A stretch of DNA of 64,000 nucleotides from an uncultured Amylibacter sp. GTDB taxonomy: Bacteria; Pseudomonadota; Alphaproteobacteria; Rhodobacterales; Rhodobacteraceae. The notes below the pieces were generated by a model. It made no database searches. It worked only from the letters and a program-made list of their open reading frames with translations, and was not told the origin of the DNA. This document shows, one piece after another, positions 47,360 through 55,868 of this stretch. The position numbers were made by a program, and so were the translations under genes. The DNA lies in assembly GCA_905182285.1 (NCBI GenBank), contig CAJJAY010000033.1:1-64000 (forward strand), in the 5' to 3' direction. How positions within the stretch are numbered: the stretch's first letter is position 1; each line of letters opens with the position of its first letter.

Positions 47360-47890
47360 TCATTTTCGTTTTTTATCTTCATCTAATCGAGGCATAATTT
47401 CAACAAAATTGCATGGCTTATGTGTATAATCTAATTGGTACTTTAGAATTTCATCCCAACCATCCTTACAAGCTCCTGGGCTACCAGGTAATGCAAATAA
47501 GTATGTGCCTTGCGCAACGCCTGCACAGGCTCTTGATTGAACAGCAGAAGTTCCAATTTTTTTCATAGATATAATGGCAAACATAGTGCCAAAAGCATCT
47601 ATTTCTTTTTCATAAACGTCCCTATGCGCTTCGACTGATACATCACGACCTGTTAATCCAGTGCCACCTGTTGATATAATAACATCTATATCATCCATAT
47701 TGCACCACTCTGTTAATTTACTTGAAATAATAGATCTATCATCTTTTACAATATCTCGATTTTTCAAAATATGCCCTGAATTTTTTATTCGTTTAGTCAA
47801 AGCATCGCCAGATTTATCATCTTCAAGTGATCGACTATCTGAAACGGTAAGGACCGCAATATTTATAGGAATAAATTCTCGATTAGTCAT
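47360..47890 (-). CDS. moaB: Molybdenum cofactor biosynthesis protein MoaB
   Basis: 176 residues of the MogA/MoaB fold with the signatures STGGTGLTGRDVSVEA and FALPGSPGACKDGWDEIL. It adenylylates or otherwise handles molybdopterin before MoeA inserts Mo. Its ATG overlaps the stop of the uracil-DNA glycosylase gene by four bases. It is about 29 kb from the mobAB-moeA cluster, showing scattered cofactor genes. Confidence 0.93.
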   Translation of the reverse strand: MTNREFIPINIAVLTVSDSRSLEDDKSGDALTKRIKNSGHILKNRDIVKDDRSIISSKLTEWCNMDDIDVIISTGGTGLTGRDVSVEAHRDVYEKEIDAFGTMFAIISMKKIGTSAVQSRACAGVAQGTYLFALPGSPGACKDGWDEILKYQLDYTHKPCNFVEIMPRLDEDKKRK

Positions 47891-48681
47891 GCGCTTAGCC
47901 GCGCTTTTAAACTCAATAAGTCATTCCAAGAATCTCTTTTTCTCATTGGATCTCTTATTAATGATCTTGGATGAAGCATTGGAAGAGTTTGTTTTCCAAA
48001 AGCTTTAGTCCATTCTCCTCGAAATTTATTTATTCCAACCTTATTTAGTACAGCCGAGCATGCTATATTGCCCATTAATACAATAAATTCAGGGTCTACT
48101 AATTCAATATGGCGCTTCAAAAAAGGTAACATCATTGCAATTTCATCTGAACTTGGATCACGGCTTTGTGGTGCCCTCCAAGGAATAGCTGTGGTGATAT
48201 AAAATGCATTATCAGCACTTTCAACTTTTCTTGACAGCCCAATAGCTTTAAACATTTTATCTATTAATTCACCTTCAGCACCAACAAAGGGCTTTCCTTC
48301 AATATCCTCTTCTCGAGAAGGTGATTCACCTATTACCATAACTCTCGCATTGCTTGGGCCATCAGAAAATACTAGATTTTTCGCACCTTTTTTTAGTGCA
48401 CACATCTCAAACAACGCCATTGCATTTTTTAGGTCTGTAAGATTCTTACATTTTTTCGCCAATATTCCTGCAATATCGTGAGCAGTGTCTTTAGATGAAA
48501 GAATATCTGGTACTGAAGCAACATGAGCAATATTTGATTCTGAATTTATCTTTAATTTTGGAGGAGATGTATGAATTTCATATCTATTTATAGGAACATC
48601 ACTAATTGCTTCATCAATGCCAATTTCGTATTGCCATTCTAAGGCAGATTTAGCTGCATGATAACCTTCTAAATAACTCAT
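47887..48681 (-). CDS. Uracil-DNA glycosylase, family 4/5-like
   Basis: 264 residues from the ATG at 48681 (MSYLEGYHAAKSALEWQ, ribosome site GGGAG); the longer ORF upstream is rejected. The active-site segment is GESPSREEDIEGKPFVG, against GEAPGxxED in well-studied family-4 enzymes. Another signature is LHPRSLIRDP, where HP[AS] is usual. Cysteines in the KKCKNLT and FEMCALKKG region could ligate the [4Fe-4S] cluster of this family. It removes uracil from DNA. It is coupled to moaB by ATGA. Confidence 0.85.
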   Translation of the reverse strand: MSYLEGYHAAKSALEWQYEIGIDEAISDVPINRYEIHTSPPKLKINSESNIAHVASVPDILSSKDTAHDIAGILAKKCKNLTDLKNAMALFEMCALKKGAKNLVFSDGPSNARVMVIGESPSREEDIEGKPFVGAEGELIDKMFKAIGLSRKVESADNAFYITTAIPWRAPQSRDPSSDEIAMMLPFLKRHIELVDPEFIVLMGNIACSAVLNKVGINKFRGEWTKAFGKQTLPMLHPRSLIRDPMRKRDSWNDLLSLKARLSA

Positions 48682-48788
48682 AAATAACTCCCTGAATATA
48701 CAGTATTCATTACACTTACATTCGTAAACCTCTTGCTTGGAATTTTTACACTGATATAACAACTTAAATTAGCAAGGAAACTAACAAG

Positions 48789-49736
48789 ATGGTATTTTCA
48801 TCAAAACATTTGTTAGGTATTGAACATTTATCTCCAACAGACATTACAGCCATTCTTGATTTGGCCGAGACGTATGTAGATTTAAACCGAAAAGAACAAA
48901 AACAGGGTGGCACTTTATCAGGTATGACCCAAATAAATATGTTTTTTGAAAATTCAACCAGAACACTTGCTTCTTTTGAACTAGCTGGAAAACGTTTAGG
49001 TGCTGATGTATTAAATTTAGCAGTAGGCGCATCTTCAATCAAAAAAGGTGAAACACTTATTGATACAGCTATGACATTGAATGCAATGAATCCAGACCTG
49101 CTAATTGTTCGCCATCCACAATCTGGTGCGATTAATTTATTAGCTGATAAAGTAAAATGTGCTGTATTAAATGCAGGTGATGGCCGCCATGAACATCCCA
49201 CTCAAGCCCTTTTAGATGCTTTAACAATTAGAAGAGCAAAGGGAAGATTACATAGACTAAACGTGGCCATATGTGGAGATATAGCACATAGCAGAGTAGC
49301 TCGTTCAAATATATTTCTTCTAAATAAAATGGAAAGTCGTATCAGAATAATTGGCCCACAAACTTTGATACCTACAGGAATAGAGAAATTTGGGGTTGAG
49401 GTATATGAAGATATGAATGCAGGCTTAAAAGATGTTGATGTTATAATGATGCTAAGATTACAAAATGAACGCATGGATGGTGCGTTTATACCTTCGCGAC
49501 GAGAATACTATTATCGTTGGGGGCTAACCACAAATAAGCTCGCGAATGCTAAGGATGATGCGATTGTTATGCATCCTGGACCAATGAATCGTGGCGTGGA
49601 AATAGATGGTGAAATTGCAGATGATATAAATCGGTCTGTTATTCAAGAACAAGTTGAAATGGGCGTAGCAGTACGAATGGCTTCAATGGATTTACTAGCC
49701 AAAAATTTACGCTCTGAAAGAGTGAAATTATCTTGA
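48789..49736 (+). CDS. pyrB: Aspartate carbamoyltransferase catalytic subunit
   Basis: 315 residues. The carbamoyl-phosphate loop [12 protein letters not shown] has S56-T-R-T59, and [12 protein letters not shown] follows near 137. [11 protein letters not shown] is present near the C-terminus. It makes carbamoyl aspartate, the committed step of pyrimidine synthesis. No regulatory pyrI follows. Instead a PH-like membrane protein and a dihydroorotase-like gene come next, so PyrB may form a complex with the latter. Confidence 0.96.
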   Translation: MVFSSKHLLGIEHLSPTDITAILDLAETYVDLNRKEQKQGGTLSGMTQINMFFENSTRTLASFELAGKRLGADVLNLAVGASSIKKGETLIDTAMTLNAMNPDLLIVRHPQSGAINLLADKVKCAVLNAGDGRHEHPTQALLDALTIRRAKGRLHRLNVAICGDIAHSRVARSNIFLLNKMESRIRIIGPQTLIPTGIEKFGVEVYEDMNAGLKDVDVIMMLRLQNERMDGAFIPSRREYYYRWGLTTNKLANAKDDAIVMHPGPMNRGVEIDGEIADDINRSVIQEQVEMGVAVRMASMDLLAKNLRSERVKLS

Positions 49737-49777
49737 AATGATATCACTCAAAAAAGTTATACACAAAGGGTTCTCCA

Positions 49778-50257
49778 ATGAACAGTTTTAAAGAACAAGC
49801 AGATCAATTCATTGAAGATGTGACTATAATTCAACCCTCAACTGAATGGCCCCCAATTTTGTTAGACGAAGAAGTTATATCATTTCAAGGTAATTTTAAT
49901 AAATCAGCCTGGTTACGAAAAAATGTTACTTTTAGCGCACTGGCATTTTTCTCAATCGTTGTTTTAACCAATGCAATTGGACATCCAATAAAAATTGAAG
50001 GCATTGGATTTGTAATCCTATTATCTTTTTTTGGCGCAGCTATTACATTTTTAATGTATAACAGACAAAGTTGGATCATTACTAATAGAGCAGTGTATTT
50101 GAAAAAACGTCGCCCAATGTTGATTTCATCAGTACGAAAAGTAGTTGGATTTGGCGCAACCGTTCGATTAATAGGAGGATGGGGTACAGGTATTACCTTA
50201 TTAGGTGTCGAAAACGCCTCAGAAATAAGGTACTTTTTGCAAAGGGGAAGGTCATGA
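49778..50257 (+). CDS. Membrane protein with bacterial PH-like domain
   Basis: 159 residues. Two membrane helices lie at about 50-67 and 74-93, followed by a C-terminal segment (SWIITNRAVYLKKRR, then VGFGATVRLIGGWGTGITLLGV) that resembles bPH_2 domains. It sits between pyrB and the PyrC-like gene and is joined to the latter by an ATGA overlap. I recall a similar small gene at this place in related genomes, but the function is unknown. Confidence 0.7.
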   Translation: MNSFKEQADQFIEDVTIIQPSTEWPPILLDEEVISFQGNFNKSAWLRKNVTFSALAFFSIVVLTNAIGHPIKIEGIGFVILLSFFGAAITFLMYNRQSWIITNRAVYLKKRRPMLISSVRKVVGFGATVRLIGGWGTGITLLGVENASEIRYFLQRGRS

Positions 50258-51531
50258 AAACCCTATTTTCCAATGCTAGAGTAATTAATCCAGAATCTTT
50301 AACGGACTCGATTGGCTCTTTATTAATAGAAAACGATAAAATAGCTGGAATATATAATGGAGTTCCATCTTTAGATTTTAACATAGATAAAGTTATAGAC
50401 TGTGAAAAAAAATGCCTAGCTCCAGGAATTGTAGACATCGGCGTAAAGATAGGTGAGCCTGGAGAGCGCCATAAAGAAAGTTTTAAATCTGCAGGCATAG
50501 CAGCTGCAAATGGTGGTATCACCACAATGATTATAAGGCCAGATACCAACCCGACAATTGATAGTCCTGAAATCTTAGAATTTATATATCGTAGGGCAGT
50601 TAGTGATAGTTTGGTAAAGGTTTTACCCATGGCAGCATTAACAAAAGATCGTAACGGGTCAGAGATGGCAGAAATTGGGTTTTTAAAAGATGCAGGTGCA
50701 GTAGCTTTTACAGATTGCGATCAAGTAATCACAAATAATAAAGTTCTATTGAGATGTTTAACTTATGCTAAAGGATTAAATGCCCTAATAATTACTCACC
50801 CTCAAGAACCTATTTTATCCAAAGATGCATGCGCAACAAGTGGTGCGTTAGCAACTAAACTAGGTTTACCAACTGTTTCAACATTCGCTGAACTAATCCA
50901 ATTGCAAAGAGACCTTTCACTTATAGAAATGACCAATGCAAGAGTACACTTTGATCAAATCACCTGCTCTGAAAGCTTAGTTGCATTAAAGCAGGCTAAG
51001 GAAAAAGGCTTATCAATCAGTGCTGGAATTTCAATTCATCATCTTACTCTTAACGAGCAAGATATCGAAGGATATCCAACTTTTTTCAAAGTAAAGCCAC
51101 CATTGCGTAATGAAACAGATAGAATAGCTTCGATTGATGCGGTTGCATCTGGTTTAATTGACATTATTAGCTCAATGCATACTCCTCAAGACGAAGAAAG
51201 CAAACGGTTGCCTTTTGAAGCTGCAGCTTCTGGAGCTGTTGGACTTGAAACCTTATTGCCCGCATCCTTACAATTGGTTCATGGTGGTTATATGGACTTG
51301 CCAACCCTTTGGCGTGCACTATCATATAATCCTGCAGAACTATTAGGCCTAGAGACTGGCCAAATAAAAGTAGGGTATCAAGCGGATTTAGTGCTATTTG
51401 ACCCAGATAAACCATTTATTTTAGATCGATCAAAGCTTCATTCTAAATCAAAAAATACACCTTATGATGGCAGAACGATGCAAGGCCGAGTAATTAAAAC
51501 TATTGTCGCTGGCAAAGAGGTCTACAATTAA
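50254..51531 (+). CDS. pyrC: Dihydroorotase-like protein lacking metal ligands (PyrC'/PyrX type)
   Basis: 425 residues from the ATG at 50254. The amidohydrolase fold is clear (PGIVDIGVKIGEPGERHKE, then GGITTMIIRPDTNPTID, and IHHLTLNEQD). However, the DxHxH metal motif reads DIGVKIG, and the catalytic DHAPH region reads SSMHTPQ. Such non-catalytic homologues encoded beside pyrB are known in proteobacteria to assemble with aspartate carbamoyltransferase. A structural role is therefore more likely than hydrolysis; if so, the true dihydroorotase lies elsewhere. It overlaps plsY by one base (TAATG). Confidence 0.85.
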   Translation: MKTLFSNARVINPESLTDSIGSLLIENDKIAGIYNGVPSLDFNIDKVIDCEKKCLAPGIVDIGVKIGEPGERHKESFKSAGIAAANGGITTMIIRPDTNPTIDSPEILEFIYRRAVSDSLVKVLPMAALTKDRNGSEMAEIGFLKDAGAVAFTDCDQVITNNKVLLRCLTYAKGLNALIITHPQEPILSKDACATSGALATKLGLPTVSTFAELIQLQRDLSLIEMTNARVHFDQITCSESLVALKQAKEKGLSISAGISIHHLTLNEQDIEGYPTFFKVKPPLRNETDRIASIDAVASGLIDIISSMHTPQDEESKRLPFEAAASGAVGLETLLPASLQLVHGGYMDLPTLWRALSYNPAELLGLETGQIKVGYQADLVLFDPDKPFILDRSKLHSKSKNTPYDGRTMQGRVIKTIVAGKEVYN

Positions 51532-52136
51532 TGCTACCAGTAATTGAGCATAGTATTTTAAATATTTTCCTAATTGCAATTACAGGTTATTTAATTGGCT
51601 CCATACCTTTTGGGATAATTATAGCTAAGATTATGGGTCTTGGTAATTTACGTAATATCGGTTCTGGTAACATAGGTGCAACAAATGTTTTACGCACTGG
51701 AAATAAATTAGCTGCTATTTTAACTTTAATTTTTGATTTATCGAAAGGTACTGTAGTTGTAATTTTAGCTCGCCTATTATTCGACGATTCAGCTGCTCAA
51801 ATTGCTGGTTTAGCATCATTTTTGGGGCACTGTTTTCCAGTATGGCTTGGGTTTAAAGGTGGAAAAGGTGTTGCAACATTCATTGGGATTACTTTAGCGC
51901 TATATTGGCCGGCTGGTATTTTAACATGCCTAACTTGGATATTAATTGCTTATATAAGTAGAATTTCGTCTTTATCAGCATTGTTAAGTAGCATTAGTAG
52001 TATTGTGTGGATTTGGATCTGCGGCATGCCAAATGCAACTTTTATTATGATAATACTAACTATTTTCATTTGGGTGCGTCATAAAGAAAATATAAAAAGA
52101 ATCATTAAAAATACAGAGCCAAGAATTAATAGCTAA
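51531..52136 (+). CDS. plsY: Glycerol-3-phosphate acyltransferase PlsY
   Basis: 201 residues, about five membrane helices. The PlsY motifs GSIPFG (21-26), GSGNIGATNVLR (about 44-55) and CFPVWLGFKGGKGVAT (about 104-119) are intact. It uses acyl-phosphate to make lysophosphatidate in phospholipid synthesis. It is coupled to the PyrC-like gene by TAATG, and its 3' end overlaps the convergent gshA by 11 bases. Confidence 0.94.
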   Translation: MLPVIEHSILNIFLIAITGYLIGSIPFGIIIAKIMGLGNLRNIGSGNIGATNVLRTGNKLAAILTLIFDLSKGTVVVILARLLFDDSAAQIAGLASFLGHCFPVWLGFKGGKGVATFIGITLALYWPAGILTCLTWILIAYISRISSLSALLSSISSIVWIWICGMPNATFIMIILTIFIWVRHKENIKRIIKNTEPRINS

Positions 52137-53490
52137 ATTCAGAATAAATTTTACTTAAATCACCATTCCAGTCACCATTATATTTATCTAAAAGCTCGTC
52201 AGCTGGAGTTATCCCTGTATCAATACTTTCTTGTAATGCGCTTAAGAAGTAGGTTTCATCATACCCACCTGAACCTTGTCGTGATCGCGACTTTAAGCCA
52301 TTATTTGAAATAGCAAGTACATTTGATGCTAAATCGATCATCTTCATATCACCAATTCTAGCATGCAGTCCATCAACAGATGCTTTTATACGCATTTCTT
52401 CTCTTGTTTCTAGATCCCAGTCTTTACAGACATCCCAGGCTGCGTTTAGTGAAGTTTCATCATACATCAAGCCAACCCAAAATGCAGGTAAAGCACAAAT
52501 TCGACGCCAAGGACCGCCATCAGCTCCTCGCATTTCCATAAATTTTTTAATTCTAGCTTCAGGAAAACATGTAGTTAAATGGTCCGCCCAATCAGACATA
52601 GTTGGAAGCTCACCAGGTAAAGCAGGTAAGCTACCATTTAAAAAATCCCGAAATGATTGGCCTAATGCATTTATATAACTACCATTTCTATAAACAAAAT
52701 ACATAGGTACATCTAAGGCATAATCAACATACCTCTGAAATCCCATCCCACTTTCAAAGAAAAAAGGTAAAGTCCCAGTTCTATCCTTGTCTAAATCACG
52801 CCAGATGCGAGACCTCCAAGATTTATGCCCGTTTATTTTTCCATCAAAAAACGGTGAATTTGCAAATAATGCTGTAGCAATGGGCTGTAAGGCTAATCCT
52901 ACTCGCATCTTTTTAACCATGTCTGCTTCTGAACCAAAGTCGAGATTTACCTGAACAGTACAGGTTCGGTACATCATTTGTTTACCATGACTACCAACTT
53001 TTCCCATATAGTCAGTCATCAATCTGTACCTACCTTTAGGCATCATATCCATATCTTCATGCGACCATTCAGGAGCGGCACCAAGTCCAATAAAACCTGC
53101 ACCTATCTCATCAGCAACTTTTTTAACTTCTGACAAATGTAGATTTGTTTCATCACAAGTTTCATGAATTATTTCAAGAGGTGCACCCGATAATTCCAAT
53201 TGGCCGCCAGGCTCAAGTGAAACATTAGCTCCATTTTTTTCTAACCCAATTAAGTTATCTTTTTCATATACTGGTGCCCATTGAAACTGATCACGTAAAC
53301 CTTCGAGCATTGCCTTTACTGAACATCTGCCCTCATAAGGCAAAGGTTTTAAAGTATTTTTATTATAACCAAACTTTTCATGTTCAGTACCTATTCGCCA
53401 ATCTGTTTTAGGCTTACATCCACTTTCTAAATATTCTGCTAATTGATTAATATTTTCAATTTGGCCGCCACCGCTTTGAGGTATAGACAT
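52126..53490 (-). CDS. gshA: Glutamate-cysteine ligase (proteobacterial/plant type)
   Basis: 454 residues. The N-terminal WRIGTEHEKFGYN and the substrate segments GAPLEIIHETCDET, MYRTCTVQVNLDFGSE and EMRGADGGPWRRI are those of the alphaproteobacterial/plant GshA class. It joins glutamate and cysteine in the first step of glutathione synthesis. Its start follows the small membrane-protein gene by 77 bp on the same strand. Confidence 0.94.
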   Translation of the reverse strand: MSIPQSGGGQIENINQLAEYLESGCKPKTDWRIGTEHEKFGYNKNTLKPLPYEGRCSVKAMLEGLRDQFQWAPVYEKDNLIGLEKNGANVSLEPGGQLELSGAPLEIIHETCDETNLHLSEVKKVADEIGAGFIGLGAAPEWSHEDMDMMPKGRYRLMTDYMGKVGSHGKQMMYRTCTVQVNLDFGSEADMVKKMRVGLALQPIATALFANSPFFDGKINGHKSWRSRIWRDLDKDRTGTLPFFFESGMGFQRYVDYALDVPMYFVYRNGSYINALGQSFRDFLNGSLPALPGELPTMSDWADHLTTCFPEARIKKFMEMRGADGGPWRRICALPAFWVGLMYDETSLNAAWDVCKDWDLETREEMRIKASVDGLHARIGDMKMIDLASNVLAISNNGLKSRSRQGSGGYDETYFLSALQESIDTGITPADELLDKYNGDWNGDLSKIYSEFSY

Positions 53491-53567
53491 AAAATATTTC
53501 CTTATAAGTATTTGGACTGGAGTAATCTAAACATAGGAGCATATGCAAGCAAACAAACTGTTTCTTT

Positions 53568-54086
53568 TTATATCTTTTTCCAAATAATAAACATTCCAGG
53601 TTTGTTTGAATTCATTGATAAAGTTATTTGTTCAAATACAACGCCCTTCAATGCTAATATTGCGTCAAATAAGCTTTCATTACCTTTTGCTGATGTCGGT
53701 ATACGAATAACAGAACCAAAAATATCACTTACGATCCAGTAAACACTTAGATCTTTTTTATCGGTAACTTCAATCTTTACCAAGACAAGGTCATCAAGCG
53801 AGATTGACCAACTTTGTCCAAGATTAAAGTATGTAATTTGGCGCTCGTCAACTTCAACAAAACCGGATTTTATATTAACTCCAACAGGAAGGCGCGCTTT
53901 TCGGATAGCAACGAACATTAAAAATAAAAGTACACAAGTAATTGCACCATAAATTAGGGGCAATATCCGGCCAATAGACTGTAAAGTTAGATACCCAAAA
54001 ATTAGACAAGCCAAGCAAATTATTATTACCTCAAACCAATGAATTAATAACCTTTTTACTGAAGGTCGCATAAAACTCATAACCAA
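53568..54086 (-). CDS. Hypothetical membrane protein (172 aa)
   Basis: Two membrane helices (about 14-32 and 40-60) are followed by a soluble beta-rich part (SGFVEVDERQITYFNLG, then SWSISLDDLVLVKIEV), resembling a small PH-like sensor domain. I do not recognise a named family. Its first codons overlap the end of rsmE by 10 bases, and gshA follows, so rsmE, this gene and gshA probably form one operon. A shorter start (MSFMRPSVK) is possible. Confidence 0.7.
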   Translation of the reverse strand: MVMSFMRPSVKRLLIHWFEVIIICLACLIFGYLTLQSIGRILPLIYGAITCVLLFLMFVAIRKARLPVGVNIKSGFVEVDERQITYFNLGQSWSISLDDLVLVKIEVTDKKDLSVYWIVSDIFGSVIRIPTSAKGNESLFDAILALKGVVFEQITLSMNSNKPGMFIIWKKI

Positions 54087-54808
54087 TCACCCTTTTGGCT
54101 TTGCCATAAAGCTAAAGCAGCAATTACAGCAGTATCAGCTCGCAATACTCTAGGTCCAAGACTAATTGAAATTACAAAGTCTAAAGATTGAAGATACTTT
54201 ATCTCAAAGTCACTAAATCCACCTTCTGGACCAATAAGTATTGCCCATTTTTCACTTTTTATAGTTCTCAATTGCTCAACAGTTTCACCAACTTTACTTT
54301 CATCACAAAAAATTAATAACCTATCTTTTGGCCAATCCTTCAACACAGTATTTAATTTTGACAACTCATCTACTGGCGGCACATAAGTACCGCCACATTG
54401 TTCCGCAGCCTCTATTGAATGAGACTGCAATCTGTTTTGTTTGATACGGTCTGAATTAGTATAATCTGTATTAACAGGACGAATTCGAGATACGCCCATT
54501 TCTGTGGCTTTTTCTACTATAAAATCTGTTCTTGCTTTTTTTATAGGTGCAAATAATAACCATAGATCAGGTGGATCTAATTGTGGCTTCGATTGATATT
54601 TCGAAATTAGAATTCCTTTTCGTTTGCTAGCATGTAGAACTTCTGCTTGCCATTCGCCGTTCTTTCCGTTGAATATAGAAACAAAATCACCACTATTTAG
54701 CCTCATAACATTAAACAAATAATTTGCCTGATCTCGATCAAGTAAAATTGATTGCCCTTCTCCCAAAGGAGAGTCTACAAAGAGTCTAATTTTTGAACGT
54801 ATATTCAT
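54077..54808 (-). CDS. rsmE: 16S rRNA (uracil-1498-N3)-methyltransferase RsmE
   Basis: 243 residues from the ATG at 54808 (MNIRSKIRLFVDSPLGEGQ); a 67-codon upstream extension would run into the divergent ubiA and is rejected. A PUA-like N-domain is followed by a SPOUT knot with LIGPEGGFSDFEI and SLGPRVLRADTAVIAAL. It methylates U1498 at the decoding centre. Its start is only 11 bp from the ubiA start. Confidence 0.95.
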   Translation of the reverse strand: MNIRSKIRLFVDSPLGEGQSILLDRDQANYLFNVMRLNSGDFVSIFNGKNGEWQAEVLHASKRKGILISKYQSKPQLDPPDLWLLFAPIKKARTDFIVEKATEMGVSRIRPVNTDYTNSDRIKQNRLQSHSIEAAEQCGGTYVPPVDELSKLNTVLKDWPKDRLLIFCDESKVGETVEQLRTIKSEKWAILIGPEGGFSDFEIKYLQSLDFVISISLGPRVLRADTAVIAALALWQSQKGDWL

Positions 54809-54819
54809 AAGGCAAACAT

Positions 54820-55803
54820 ATGTCTGATAAAAGACAAACACCAGATCAAACAGGCCAAGTAGCAGATGCAATTTATAAAAATTGGGTAGATCTTTATTCA
54901 CCAGCATCCTTGCGCCCATATTTTCGCTTATCTCGAGCAGATCGCCCAGCTGGCACTTGGCTTTTATTATTACCCTGTTTGTGGTCATTATGTTTGGCGA
55001 TCTTATCAAACAAAACTTTGCAGCCCATAAATATTTTTTATATTATAATTATGATGATAGCTGGTGCTTTTTTGATGCGCGGTGCAGGATGCACTTGGAA
55101 TGATATTACAGATCAAAAAATTGATGCAAGTGTTGCTCGCACAAAATCAAGGCCAATTCCATCTGGTCAAATCTCAACACGACAAGCTTTAAATTGGATG
55201 TTTATTCAAACATTAGCTGGTGCAGTGATTTTGTTCACGTTCAATAATTTTACAATATTTTTAGGCTTGATTGCATTAATACCTGTCGCAATTTATCCAT
55301 ATGCAAAACGCTTTACATGGTGGCCTCAGTTATTTTTGGGAATTGCATTTAATTGGGGCGCTTTAATAGGTTGGTCATCATATACAGGATCATTATCATT
55401 ATCACCCATTCTTTTATATTTTTCAGGTATTTCATGGACACTGTTTTATGACACAATATATGCACACCAAGATAAAGAAGATGACGTTTTGATTGGCGTT
55501 AGATCAACTGCACGTTTATTTCATTCAAATACAAAAAAGTGGCTTTGGGGTTTCTTATTAATATCAATGTCATTAATGATAAGCGCATTTTTGTTAGCTA
55601 TTGATAGTAATATAAATATATTTAGTTTGATTATTGGAATTTCAGGAATATTTGCTTATGGGGCACATCTAATCTGGCAGTTAATAAGTTTAGATATTAA
55701 CAACGCGGATAATTGCCTACTAATGTTTCGATCTAATCGCAATGCTGGACTTATACCAATTGTTGGGTTTATTTGCGCTATCGTTTTTCAATCTGTAATT
55801 TAA
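54820..55803 (+). CDS. ubiA: 4-hydroxybenzoate polyprenyltransferase UbiA
   Basis: 327 residues with about eight to nine membrane helices. The two Mg-diphosphate motifs are N94-D-I-T-D98-xxx-D102 (NDITDQKIDASVARTKSRP) and YDTIYAHQDKEDD (near 206-218). It attaches the polyprenyl tail to 4-hydroxybenzoate in ubiquinone synthesis, using the product of the synthase at 11.3 kb. An AAGG ribosome site lies in the 11-bp gap to rsmE, so the promoter must be inside rsmE. Confidence 0.95.
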   Translation: MSDKRQTPDQTGQVADAIYKNWVDLYSPASLRPYFRLSRADRPAGTWLLLLPCLWSLCLAILSNKTLQPINIFYIIIMMIAGAFLMRGAGCTWNDITDQKIDASVARTKSRPIPSGQISTRQALNWMFIQTLAGAVILFTFNNFTIFLGLIALIPVAIYPYAKRFTWWPQLFLGIAFNWGALIGWSSYTGSLSLSPILLYFSGISWTLFYDTIYAHQDKEDDVLIGVRSTARLFHSNTKKWLWGFLLISMSLMISAFLLAIDSNINIFSLIIGISGIFAYGAHLIWQLISLDINNADNCLLMFRSNRNAGLIPIVGFICAIVFQSVI

Positions 55804-55868
55804 ACTAGCTTAAGTTAATTATTTCATTAAAATAAACCTCTGTAAAAGAATTTTAATTAGGCGAATAA

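Noticed and set aside
54809-55009. N-terminal extension of rsmE
   Set aside because: It would overlap the ubiA coding start, adds residues unlike the RsmE family, and the ATG at 54808 gives the normal N-terminus.
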